Below are positions 23,563-31,847 of a DNA stretch of 64,000 nt, one piece after another (the first letter of the stretch is position 1; each line of letters opens with the position of its first letter). Where the stretch lies: contig DDGC01000001.1 in the NCBI GenBank assembly GCA_002337455.1, positions 84,927 to 148,926 on the forward strand, in the 5' to 3' direction. The notes beneath the pieces were generated by a model. It had not been told where the DNA came from and did no database searches. It saw only the letters and a program-made list of their open reading frames with translations. This DNA is from Rhizobiales bacterium UBA1912 (GTDB lineage: Bacteria > Pseudomonadota > Alphaproteobacteria > Rhizobiales > Devosiaceae). The translations under genes were made by a program, and so were the position numbers.

Positions 23563-23952
23563 ATGCCGCATTTCCATATCGAGTATTCGGCCAACCTCGA
23601 AGGTGAGGTGGACATGGGTGCCTTGTGCCAGGCCATCCGCGCAGAGGCTGCCGAGATCGCGACCTTCCCGACAGCAGGTATTCGCGTTCGGGCGGTCTGC
23701 GTCGATCACGTCGCGATGGCCGATGGAAACCCCAGGCATGGGTTCATCGACCTGTCCATCCGCTTGCGCGAGGGCCGTCCGGATGACGTTAAAAAAGACG
23801 CCCTCACCCGTGTCTTTGCGGCACTCAAAGATTTCACGGCGCCGGCGATGCGGACCCGGTCCATCGCTCTCTCCGCAGAGATGCGGGACATCAATGCCGA
23901 CCTTTCCCTGAAATTCGGGAATGTCCGCGACCATTTGGAGGACATCGCATGA
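23563..23952 (+). CDS. hpaF: 5-carboxymethyl-2-hydroxymuconate delta-isomerase
   Basis: 129 residues of the CHMI family. The mature N-terminal Pro (MPHFHIEYS) is the catalytic base, as in tautomerase-superfamily enzymes, and the segment FIDLSIRLREGRPDDVKKDA is typical. It isomerises 5-carboxymethyl-2-hydroxymuconate after oxidation by HpaE in homoprotocatechuate breakdown. Homologues are trimers of about 126 residues, so the length is normal. It is the first gene of a long rightward operon and overlaps hpaE by ATGA. Confidence 0.92.
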   Translation: MPHFHIEYSANLEGEVDMGALCQAIRAEAAEIATFPTAGIRVRAVCVDHVAMADGNPRHGFIDLSIRLREGRPDDVKKDALTRVFAALKDFTAPAMRTRSIALSAEMRDINADLSLKFGNVRDHLEDIA

Positions 23953-25460
23953 GCGTGCTCGACGACAATATTGCCAGCCTGAACGGCTATCTGGAGCGTT
24001 TCCGCAAGACGGGCATCCAGAACCGGATCGGCGGTGTGGACGCGGCTGGCGGAGCAGGACGGTTTCAGACGATCTCTCCGGTGGACAAGAGCATTATCTG
24101 CGACGTGGCCCACGGCACAGCCGACGATATAGATGCCGCCGCCAAAGCTGCGCACAAGGCTTTCGTCGTGTGGCGCGACATGCCTGCGCTGGAACGCAAG
24201 AAAATCCTTATCAGGGTGGCCGAAGGGATTGAGGCGCGTGCCGAGGAAATCGCACTCTGCGAATGCTGGGATACCGGCCAAGCGTACAAATTCATGTCCA
24301 AGGCCGCGTTGCGCGGCGCGGAGAACTTCCGCTATTTCGCCGATCAGGTGGTACAGGCCCGCGACGGCCGCCACCTGAAATCCCCGACGTTGATGAACGT
24401 CACCACCCGCGTCCCGATTGGCCCGGTGGGCGTTATCACCCCGTGGAATACGCCTTTCATGCTATCCACCTGGAAGATCGCGCCCGCGCTCGCCGCCGGG
24501 TGCACGGTGGTCCACAAGCCCGCCGAGGCATCCCCTTTGACGGCGCGCCTCTTGGTTGAAATTGCCGAGGAAGCAGGTCTGCCGCCCGGTGTGCTCAATA
24601 CCGTCAACGGCTTTGGCGAAGGTGCGGGCAAGGCGCTCTGCGAACATCCGCTCATCAAGGCAATCGCCTTCGTCGGCGAAAGCCGCACGGGAAGCCTGAT
24701 CACCAAACAGGGCGCCGACACACTCAAGCGCAACCACCTTGAGCTGGGTGGAAAGAACCCGGTTATCGTCTTTGACGACGCTGATCTGGATCGCGCGCTC
24801 GATGCGGTAATCTTCATGATTTACTCGATCAACGGTGAGCGCTGTACATCGTCGTCGCGCCTGCTGGTGCAGGAAACGATCCGCGAAGAGTTCGAAGCCA
24901 AGCTCGTCGCGCGCGTGAACCGGATCAAGGTGGGCCACCCACTAGACCCCGAGACCGAGATCGGCCCGCTGGTCACCGAAGAGCATTACAACAAGGTCAC
25001 AAGCTATTTCGACATCGCAAAAGCAGACGGCGCGACCATTGCCGCTGGCGGCGTGAAGGTGGGCGATGAGGGCTATTTCGTGCGGCCCACGTTGTTCACC
25101 GGAGCCAACAGCCGGATGCGCATCGCGCAGGAAGAGATCTTTGGCCCGGTCCTCACCGCCATTCCCTTCTCGACCGAGGAAGACGCTCTGCAGATCGCCA
25201 ATGACGTTCCTTACGGCCTTACAGGCTATGTCTGGACCAACGACCTTACCCGCGCCCTGCGCTTCACCGACAAGCTGGAGGCTGGGATGATCTGGGTGAA
25301 TTCGGAGAACGTCCGCCACCTGCCCACGCCATTTGGCGGCGTCAAGGCCAGCGGTATCGGGCGCGACGGCGGCGATTGGTCGTTCGAATTCTACATGGAG
25401 CAAAAGCACATCGGCTTTGCGACCGGCCAGCACAAGATCACCAAACTGGGGGCAGGCTGA
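23949..25460 (+). CDS. hpaE: 5-carboxymethyl-2-hydroxymuconate semialdehyde dehydrogenase
   Basis: 503 residues of the ALDH superfamily, with TPWNTPFMLSTWKIAPALAA, the Glu in HLELGGKNPVIVF and the catalytic Cys in INGERCTSSSRLL. This Cys motif, and the position between hpaF and hpaD, fit HpaE rather than a general dehydrogenase. It oxidises the ring-cleavage product of 3,4-dihydroxyphenylacetate with NAD. The ATG overlaps the hpaF stop. An 87-nt gap with GAGGA near its end separates it from hpaD. Confidence 0.92.
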   Translation: MSVLDDNIASLNGYLERFRKTGIQNRIGGVDAAGGAGRFQTISPVDKSIICDVAHGTADDIDAAAKAAHKAFVVWRDMPALERKKILIRVAEGIEARAEEIALCECWDTGQAYKFMSKAALRGAENFRYFADQVVQARDGRHLKSPTLMNVTTRVPIGPVGVITPWNTPFMLSTWKIAPALAAGCTVVHKPAEASPLTARLLVEIAEEAGLPPGVLNTVNGFGEGAGKALCEHPLIKAIAFVGESRTGSLITKQGADTLKRNHLELGGKNPVIVFDDADLDRALDAVIFMIYSINGERCTSSSRLLVQETIREEFEAKLVARVNRIKVGHPLDPETEIGPLVTEEHYNKVTSYFDIAKADGATIAAGGVKVGDEGYFVRPTLFTGANSRMRIAQEEIFGPVLTAIPFSTEEDALQIANDVPYGLTGYVWTNDLTRALRFTDKLEAGMIWVNSENVRHLPTPFGGVKASGIGRDGGDWSFEFYMEQKHIGFATGQHKITKLGAG

Positions 25461-25547
25461 CGGAGGAAACCGTTCCCGCCATCGACCAAACTCATTGGTC
25501 GACATTGCCCATGAGATGACCCGAATTCCGGATCCGAGGAGAGTCCA

Positions 25548-26531
25548 ATGCCCGTTCCCGCCCCCAATCTGTACCCAGACTTCAACACTATCCGCCTGAG
25601 CCATGTCTGTCTGAATGTAAAGGACTTGGCCGCGTCGAAAAGGTTCTACACCCAAATCCTCGGCCTGCAGGTCACTAACGAAGATGACCGCTGTGTCTAT
25701 CTGCGCGCGATGGAAGAACGCGGGCATCATAGTGTGATTCTGCAGCAATCGGACCAACCCGGCACTGTCGAGGTTATGGGGTTCAAGACCTTCGACGATG
25801 CCGACCTTGACCGGGCAGACGTCTATTTCAAGGGAAAGGGCCGCCCGACCGAGTGGGTCCAGCGTGCCTATCAGGGCCGCACCCTGCTCACCTCCGACAA
25901 CATGGGCATTCCGCTGGAATTCTATCACCAGATGGACCGGCTGGAGCCGATCCATCAGAAATATGCACTCTATCGCGGGGTGAAGCCGCTGCGGATCGAC
26001 CACTTCAACTGCTTTAGCCACGATGTGGACGCCTCGGTCGCCTTCTACAGCGATTTCGGCTTTCGGGTGACGGAATACACCGAGGATGAAGAGAGCAAGA
26101 AGCTCTGGGCCGCGTGGATGCACCGCAAGGGCGGCGTGCATGACATGGCCTTCACCAACGGCACAGGCCCGCGGATGCACCATGTGGCGTTCTGGGTACC
26201 GACGCCGCTGAACATCATCGACCTGCTCGATCTGATGGCGACGTCGGGCTATGTGAAGAACATCGAGCGCGGACCGGGGCGGCACGGGATTTCCAACGCC
26301 TTCTTCCTTTATATCCTCGACCCCGACGGGCACCGGATCGAGATCTATTGTTCGGACTATCAGACCGTCGACCCGGATCTCGAGCCTATCAAATGGGATC
26401 TGACGGACCCGCAACGCCAGACCCTTTGGGGGGCCCCAGCGCCGGAAAGCTGGTTCAAGCACGGAACGACCTTCGTAGGCGTGGACCTGAAAGACTCCGC
26501 AATCAAAGCCAGCCCGATCATCGCGCCATGA
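25548..26531 (+). CDS. hpaD: 3,4-dihydroxyphenylacetate 2,3-dioxygenase, type I extradiol (VOC fold)
   Basis: 327 residues with two vicinal-oxygen-chelate modules. The first is SHVCLNVKDLAASKRFYTQI. The second, catalytic, module supplies the likely metal ligands: His in RIDHFNCFSHDVD, His in RMHHVAFWV and Glu in HRIEIYCSDY. It cleaves homoprotocatechuate next to the hydroxyl groups using Fe(II) or Mn(II). This is the Gram-positive-like type I architecture, unlike the LigB-type HpaD of enteric bacteria. AGGAGAG precedes the ATG. Its stop overlaps the next start (ATGATG). Confidence 0.88.
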   Translation: MPVPAPNLYPDFNTIRLSHVCLNVKDLAASKRFYTQILGLQVTNEDDRCVYLRAMEERGHHSVILQQSDQPGTVEVMGFKTFDDADLDRADVYFKGKGRPTEWVQRAYQGRTLLTSDNMGIPLEFYHQMDRLEPIHQKYALYRGVKPLRIDHFNCFSHDVDASVAFYSDFGFRVTEYTEDEESKKLWAAWMHRKGGVHDMAFTNGTGPRMHHVAFWVPTPLNIIDLLDLMATSGYVKNIERGPGRHGISNAFFLYILDPDGHRIEIYCSDYQTVDPDLEPIKWDLTDPQRQTLWGAPAPESWFKHGTTFVGVDLKDSAIKASPIIAP

Positions 26532-27997
26532 TGGACCTCGCCCTGCAGAACCCGGCGCTGCTGCGGCAGGCGGTGCCCGTCGGTGGCCGCTGGATCGAGG
26601 CGGATGGCGCCGGCATCGAAGTGACCAATCCGGCCACCGGAGAGATCATTGGCCGTGTCCCCAACCTTGGGGCGGCCGAGACCCATGAAGCGATCGCGGC
26701 CGCGCAGGTGGCCCAGAAAGCATGGGCTGCCCGCACGGCGAAAGAGCGCAGTGGCGTGCTGCGTCGCTGGTTCGACCTGGTGATGGAAAACCAGTCCGAT
26801 CTGGCGCGCATCCTGACCGCCGAACAGGGCAAACCTGTTGCCGAAGCCGCTGGCGAGATTGCCTATGGGGCGTCGTTCATCGAATGGTTCGCCGAGGAAG
26901 CCCGCCGCGCCTATGGCGATATTACGCCGGGCCACGCGCCCGACAAGCGTATCCTGTCGGTCAAGCAACCAGTTGGCGTGGTTGCGGCGATCACGCCGTG
27001 GAATTTCCCGAACGCGATGATCACCCGCAAGGCAGGACCGGCCCTCGCCGCAGGCTGCGCGATGGTCCTTAAACCCGCCGCGCAGACGCCATACTCCGCC
27101 ATCGCGCTGGCCGTTCTCGCCGAAGAGGCCGGGCTGCCCGCGGGGCTGTTCTCGGTGGTCACCGGTTCTGCCCGCGAAATCGGCAGGGCCATGACCGACA
27201 GCCCGATCGTGCGCAAGTTGACCTTTACGGGTTCGACCGGCGTTGGCGCACAGCTTTATGCACAATGCGCGCCCACGATCAAAAAGCTGGGGCTGGAGCT
27301 TGGCGGCAACGCGCCGTTTATCGTGTTCGATGACGCCGATCTGGATGCCGCCGTCGAGGGCGCCGTGATCGCAAAGTTCCGCAACAACGGCCAGACCTGC
27401 GTTTGTGCCAACCGGATTTACGTACAGGCGGGCGTCTACGATGTCTTTGCACAGAAGCTGGCCGCGAAAGTTGGAAGCCTGCCCACGGGCAACGGCTTTG
27501 ACGAGGGCATCGTCTTCGGCCCGCTGATCGACTATGCGGCGGTCGCAAAGGTATCCGAGCATGTGTCGGATGCGACGACCAAGGGGGCGGAAGTCGCCCT
27601 TGGCGGGAAGCCTCACGCCCTGGGCGGCACCTTCTACGAGCCAACGATCCTCACGGGCGTTACATCAGATATGGCCATAGCCACCGAGGAGACCTTCGGT
27701 CCCGTCGCACCCCTCTTCCGGTTCCAGACCGAAGCAGAGGTGGTGGCCGCCGCCAATGACACCGAATTTGGGCTGGCGTCCTATTTTTACAGCCGTGACC
27801 AGGCCCGCGTCTGGCGCGTGTCCGAGGCCTTGGATTTCGGCATGGTGGGCGTGAACACCGGATTGATTTCCACCGCCGAGGCGCCTTTTGGCGGTGTGAA
27901 GATGTCGGGGTTGGGACGCGAAGGCTCGCGCCACGGCCTCGATGATTTTCTCGAGATCAAATACATCTGCATTGGCGGCATTGATGCCAGGGAGTAA
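26528..27997 (+). CDS. Succinate semialdehyde dehydrogenase
   Basis: I start at the ATG at 26528, which overlaps the hpaD stop; the open frame continues upstream through hpaD, but that part is an artefact. The 489-residue protein has the GabD pattern: TPWNFPNAMITRKAGPALAA, LELGGNAPFIVFDDADLD and the double-Cys active site NNGQTCVCANR. It also has the late ALDH motif GVNTGLISTAEAPFGG. It oxidises succinate semialdehyde to succinate. That is exactly the aldehyde released with pyruvate by HpaI, so its place inside the hpa operon completes the route to the TCA cycle. Confidence 0.9.
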   Translation: MMDLALQNPALLRQAVPVGGRWIEADGAGIEVTNPATGEIIGRVPNLGAAETHEAIAAAQVAQKAWAARTAKERSGVLRRWFDLVMENQSDLARILTAEQGKPVAEAAGEIAYGASFIEWFAEEARRAYGDITPGHAPDKRILSVKQPVGVVAAITPWNFPNAMITRKAGPALAAGCAMVLKPAAQTPYSAIALAVLAEEAGLPAGLFSVVTGSAREIGRAMTDSPIVRKLTFTGSTGVGAQLYAQCAPTIKKLGLELGGNAPFIVFDDADLDAAVEGAVIAKFRNNGQTCVCANRIYVQAGVYDVFAQKLAAKVGSLPTGNGFDEGIVFGPLIDYAAVAKVSEHVSDATTKGAEVALGGKPHALGGTFYEPTILTGVTSDMAIATEETFGPVAPLFRFQTEAEVVAAANDTEFGLASYFYSRDQARVWRVSEALDFGMVGVNTGLISTAEAPFGGVKMSGLGREGSRHGLDDFLEIKYICIGGIDARE

Positions 27998-28000
27998 GTG

Positions 28001-29398
28001 ATGAAATGGGATGAATTTGCCAGCTGGAGCAAACAGATCGCAGATTGGGGCGCCGCCTATCACACCGGCCTTCAAGACCGCCCTGTGCGTGCGCAGACCA
28101 AGCCCGGCGAGATAGCGGCGCAACTGCCGTCGAGCCCTCCGGCCCACGGCGAAGATATGGCGGCAATCCTGAACGACTTCGATGCGATCGTGATGCCCGG
28201 CATGACGCATTGGCAGCACCCCCGCTTCTTTGCCTATTTTCCCTCAAACGCCTCCCCACCCTCGATGCTCGCGGAACAACTGGCCAATACCGTCGCGGCG
28301 CAGTGCATGCTGTGGCAGACCTCACCCGCAGCGACCGAGATGGAAGGCGTCATGGTCGACTGGCTGCGCCAGGCACTGGGGCTGGCCGAGACGTACACCG
28401 GCGTTATTCAAGACAGCGCGTCTTCGGCCACCTTGTCCGCCGTTCTGACGATGCGCGAGCGGGCGACGGGCTATAGCGGAAATCGCGACGGATTGTCCGA
28501 GAAAGGCCATCTGCGGATTTACTGTTCGGATCAGGTGCATTCTTCGATCGACCGGGCCTGTTGGGTGGCCGGCATCGGGCAAGCCAATCTGGTCAAGATC
28601 GGCACGACGGGACCCCATCACGCCATGGATGTGGCGGCTTTGGAGGCCGCGATTGCCGCTGACCGCGCGGCGGGCCACATCCCCGCCGGGATCATCGCGA
28701 TTACCGGCGGAACCGGAGTGGGGTCCACCGACGTGCTTGGACCCATTCTCGATGTCGCCAAGGTCTACGACCTCTACACACATCTGGATGCCGCCTGGGC
28801 CGGGGCGGCAATGATCTGCCCGGAATTCCACGCCCAGTACTGGAGCGATGTGGACGGCTTCGACAGCATTGTCTTCAACCCGCACAAGTGGCTGGGTGCC
28901 CAGTTCGATTGTTCGATCCAGTTCCTTCGCGACGCGACCCCGCAGCTCAACACGCTCAAGATCGAGCCTGAGTATCTCAAGACCACCGGCCAGGCGGTGA
29001 CGAACTACTCGGAGTGGACGATCCCCCTGGGGCGGCGCTTCCGTGCGTTGAAGATCTGGTTCCTGATCCGGTCCTACGGGCTCGACGGGTTGCGGGCCCG
29101 CATACGCAACCACGTCGCATGGGCAGCAGAAGTCTGTGACGCGATACGCGAGTTGGACGGGTTCGAGATCGTCACGGAGCCCATCCTGAGCCTTTTCTCC
29201 TTCCGCTGTCCGGGGGACGATGGCGACCAGCAACGGTTGGTCGACGCTCTCAATGACGACGGCCGCATCTATCTGACGCAAGGCAGTTTCAAGGGGCGCA
29301 AGATCATCCGGTTTCAGGTTGGGCAGTTCGATACGACGCGCGATGACGTGATGATGGCGGCGGCTGTTATCAAAGACGTATGGGGACAGATCAAATGA
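28001..29398 (+). CDS. Aromatic amino acid / group II pyridoxal-phosphate decarboxylase
   Basis: 465 residues of the DDC family. The N-terminal HPRFFAYFPSNASPPSMLAE, the cofactor-stacking region DQVHSSIDRACWVAG, the Asp of THLDAAWAGAAMICPEF and the Schiff-base Lys in FNPHKWLGAQFDCS are present. Such enzymes decarboxylate L-DOPA, tyrosine, tryptophan or phenylalanine to the amine. GGGAG lies 6-7 nt before the ATG at 28001. The gene sits inside the hpa operon and overlaps hpaG by ATGA. A tyrosine or DOPA decarboxylase feeding 3,4-dihydroxyphenylacetate is the best fit, but the substrate is not fixed by sequence. Confidence 0.87.
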   Translation: MKWDEFASWSKQIADWGAAYHTGLQDRPVRAQTKPGEIAAQLPSSPPAHGEDMAAILNDFDAIVMPGMTHWQHPRFFAYFPSNASPPSMLAEQLANTVAAQCMLWQTSPAATEMEGVMVDWLRQALGLAETYTGVIQDSASSATLSAVLTMRERATGYSGNRDGLSEKGHLRIYCSDQVHSSIDRACWVAGIGQANLVKIGTTGPHHAMDVAALEAAIAADRAAGHIPAGIIAITGGTGVGSTDVLGPILDVAKVYDLYTHLDAAWAGAAMICPEFHAQYWSDVDGFDSIVFNPHKWLGAQFDCSIQFLRDATPQLNTLKIEPEYLKTTGQAVTNYSEWTIPLGRRFRALKIWFLIRSYGLDGLRARIRNHVAWAAEVCDAIRELDGFEIVTEPILSLFSFRCPGDDGDQQRLVDALNDDGRIYLTQGSFKGRKIIRFQVGQFDTTRDDVMMAAAVIKDVWGQIK

Positions 29399-30249
29399 GA
29401 TTCGCAACATATTCGACCGGCGGCCAGACCTATTTCGGGGCGGTCACCGATGATGGAATGATACCGCTGAACGAGGCGTTTCCGCAGTGGCCGACGCTTC
29501 TGGATGCGGTGCGGGCCGGTGGGTTGGACGCGTTGCAGCAGTCAGCCGGTGACAAGGCCGCCAGCCATCGCGATGTCACCTACGAAATGGTGCTGCCCAA
29601 CGCCTCGCGGATTCTGTGCGTTGGTGTCAATTTTCCCGACCGCAACGCCGAATACAAGGACGGCAGCGAACAGCCCAAATTCATGTCTCTGTTTCCACGC
29701 TTCGCGAGCGGGTTTACCGGCCATGACCGCCCACTGATCCGGCCGCCGGAAAGTTCTCAGCTTGACTACGAGGGCGAGGTTGCGATCGTCATCGGCAAGG
29801 CTGGCCGGCGCATCTCCCAGGCCGACGCCTATGACCACATCGCCGCGCTGACCCTGTGCAACGAGGGAACGATCCGCGACTGGGTGCGCCATGCGAAATT
29901 CAACGTCACGCAAGGCAAGAACTGGGACAAGTCCGGATCCATCGGGCCCTGGCTCATCCCGTTCACCAATGCCTCGCAACTCGATGATGCGCGCATCGTC
30001 ACCCGTGTGAACGGCACGGTGCGGCAGGACGACGTCCTGTCGCGCATGATGCATCCGATCCGGCGCGAGATCGAATACATCTCGACCTTCATGACGCTTG
30101 AGCCCGGCGATATTATTGTCACCGGCACGCCGACCGGATCGGGCGCGCGGCTGGACCCACCGCAATTTCTAAAACCCGGCGATGTGGTCGAGGTCGAGGT
30201 CAGCGGCATCGGCACGCTGCGCAACACCATAGAGGATGAAATGGCATGA
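29395..30249 (+). CDS. hpaG: Fumarylacetoacetate hydrolase family protein, probable HpaG decarboxylase/isomerase
   Basis: The ATG at 29395 (MRFATYSTGGQTYFG) overlaps the decarboxylase stop; a start five codons earlier lies within that gene. The 284-residue protein has the FAH C-terminal fold: metal ligands in LDYEGEVAIVIGKAGR, GKNWDKSGSIGPWLIPF and the late GDIIVTGTPTGSGARLDPPQFLKPGDVVEVE (only key parts are diagnostic). In this operon it should decarboxylate 5-oxopent-3-ene-1,2,5-tricarboxylate and isomerise the product. E. coli HpaG is a two-domain fusion of about twice this length, so a single domain here may do one or both steps. Confidence 0.85.
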   Translation: MRFATYSTGGQTYFGAVTDDGMIPLNEAFPQWPTLLDAVRAGGLDALQQSAGDKAASHRDVTYEMVLPNASRILCVGVNFPDRNAEYKDGSEQPKFMSLFPRFASGFTGHDRPLIRPPESSQLDYEGEVAIVIGKAGRRISQADAYDHIAALTLCNEGTIRDWVRHAKFNVTQGKNWDKSGSIGPWLIPFTNASQLDDARIVTRVNGTVRQDDVLSRMMHPIRREIEYISTFMTLEPGDIIVTGTPTGSGARLDPPQFLKPGDVVEVEVSGIGTLRNTIEDEMA

Positions 30250-31046
30250 CGCCCGAAGATCACGCGCGCGCGGCGGCCGATCTGCTGAATGCGGAGCGGA
30301 CCGGCGCGCAGATCGGCCTGCTGAGCAGGCGCCATCCCGAAATCGGGATGGACGATGCCTATGCTATCCAGAATGCCATCTGCCAGGCCAAGACCGCACA
30401 GGGCCGCAAGGTCGTGGGCTGGAAAATAGGGCTTACCTCGAAGGCCATGCAGTATGCGCTCAACATCGACATTCCCGACAGCGGGATCCTGTTCGACGAC
30501 ATGGTGTTCGAACACGGTGCGGTTGTGCCTGCCGGGCGGTTCATCCAGCCGCGGATCGAAGCCGAAATTGCCTTTGTGATGAAATTTCCCATCGGCGGTG
30601 CGAATGTGACCCGAGCCGACGTACTGGCTGCCACCGACTATGTCGCGCCCTCGATTGAGATCCTCGATACACGGATCGTCCGCAAGGATGCAGAGACGGG
30701 CAAGACCCGCACCGTCCATGATACGATCAGCGACAATGCCGCAAACGCTGGCGTCGTATTGGGTCCGCAGCGGCATGCAGTAGACGCGTTCGACATGCGC
30801 TGGATCGGAGCGATCACTTTAAGGGGCGGTGAGGTCGAAGAAACCGGTCTCGGGGCGGGTGTGCTGAACGATCCCGTTGAGAGCGTGGTCTGGCTCGCCC
30901 GACGCATGGCGCAATACGGCCAGAGCATTGCGCCAGGCCAGATCATCCTGTCGGGCAGCTTCATCCGCCCGGTTGAATGCCCTCCCGGTAGCCGGATCAA
31001 CGCCGATTTCGGCGCCTTCGGCGACGTCGCCATCTCTTTCGCCTAA
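30246..31046 (+). CDS. hpaH: 2-oxo-hept-4-ene-1,7-dioate hydratase
   Basis: 266 residues of the hydratase/decarboxylase branch of the FAH-related superfamily. GWKIGLTSKAMQYALNI, GILFDDMVFEHGAVVPAG and the metal ligands in PRIEAEIAFVMKFP are typical of HpaH and MhpD. It adds water to 2-oxohept-4-ene-dioate to give the aldol substrate for HpaI. The ATG overlaps the hpaG stop, and hpaI follows after 9 nt. Confidence 0.92.
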   Translation: MTPEDHARAAADLLNAERTGAQIGLLSRRHPEIGMDDAYAIQNAICQAKTAQGRKVVGWKIGLTSKAMQYALNIDIPDSGILFDDMVFEHGAVVPAGRFIQPRIEAEIAFVMKFPIGGANVTRADVLAATDYVAPSIEILDTRIVRKDAETGKTRTVHDTISDNAANAGVVLGPQRHAVDAFDMRWIGAITLRGGEVEETGLGAGVLNDPVESVVWLARRMAQYGQSIAPGQIILSGSFIRPVECPPGSRINADFGAFGDVAISFA

Positions 31047-31055
31047 GGAAACCCG

Positions 31056-31832
31056 ATGCCCGCACCTCGAAATCCATTCAAACACGCCATCGCCAAGGGC
31101 GAGCTTCAATTGGGATGCTGGCTGGGCCTGGCGGATCCTTACGTTGCAGAAATCAGCGCAGGCGCCGGTTTCGACTGGCTTCTGATCGATGGCGAACACG
31201 CACCCAACGATCTGCGGTCGATCGTGGCGCAGCTACAGGTGATTGCGGCGCGCGATACCCACGCCGTTGTTCGCCCGCCAATCGGTGAAACCTGGCTGAT
31301 CAAGCAGCTGCTGGATGCGGGCGCACAAAGCCTTCTGATCCCGATGGTGGAAAGCGCCGAGCAGGCACAAGCTCTGGTCGATGCCGTAACGTATCCGCCG
31401 CAAGGGGGGCGCGGAGTAGGCTCGGCACTGGCGCGTGCGTCTGACTTCGCGGCGATCGGTGACTACCTGACGTCCGCGCGAGACGAAATCTGCCTGCTGG
31501 CGCAGGTCGAAAACCGGAAAGGTCTCGATGCGCTGGACGATATCCTCGCCGTCGAAGGACTGGACGGCGTGTTCATCGGGCCTTCGGATCTCGCCGCCGA
31601 CCTTGGCTTCATCGGCCAGGCTGGGGCGCCCGAGGTGAAGAAGGTGGTGGTGTCAGCGCTGGAAAAAATCGTGGCCTCCGGGAAAGCCGCCGGCATTCTC
31701 ACCCTGGACACCGACTTTCAGCGGGAATGCCGCGACATCGGAGCGCGTTTTATTGCAACCGATATCGATGTCAGCCTGTTCGCGCGCAACATGCGGAATG
31801 CCGCCGTAAGCGCACGAAACCGTCTTTCCTGA
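31056..31832 (+). CDS. hpaI: 4-hydroxy-2-oxoheptanedioate aldolase
   Basis: 258 residues of the HpcH/HpaI class II aldolase family. Conserved parts are WLLIDGEHAPNDLRS, the phosphate-like loop Arg in VVRPPIGETWLIKQLL, the metal ligands in LLAQVENRKGLDAL and FIGPSDLAADLGF. It splits 4-hydroxy-2-oxoheptanedioate into pyruvate and succinate semialdehyde. As the last gene of the hpa operon it hands the semialdehyde to the dehydrogenase at 26528. It is convergent with hutU, with only 15 nt between the stops. Confidence 0.93.
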   Translation: MPAPRNPFKHAIAKGELQLGCWLGLADPYVAEISAGAGFDWLLIDGEHAPNDLRSIVAQLQVIAARDTHAVVRPPIGETWLIKQLLDAGAQSLLIPMVESAEQAQALVDAVTYPPQGGRGVGSALARASDFAAIGDYLTSARDEICLLAQVENRKGLDALDDILAVEGLDGVFIGPSDLAADLGFIGQAGAPEVKKVVVSALEKIVASGKAAGILTLDTDFQRECRDIGARFIATDIDVSLFARNMRNAAVSARNRLS

Positions 31833-31847
31833 AACGGCCCGAAAATC

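Noticed and set aside
26348..26527. N-terminal extension of the succinate semialdehyde dehydrogenase frame into hpaD
   Set aside because: The extension overlaps the conserved end of hpaD; the ATG at 26528 gives a normal dehydrogenase length.
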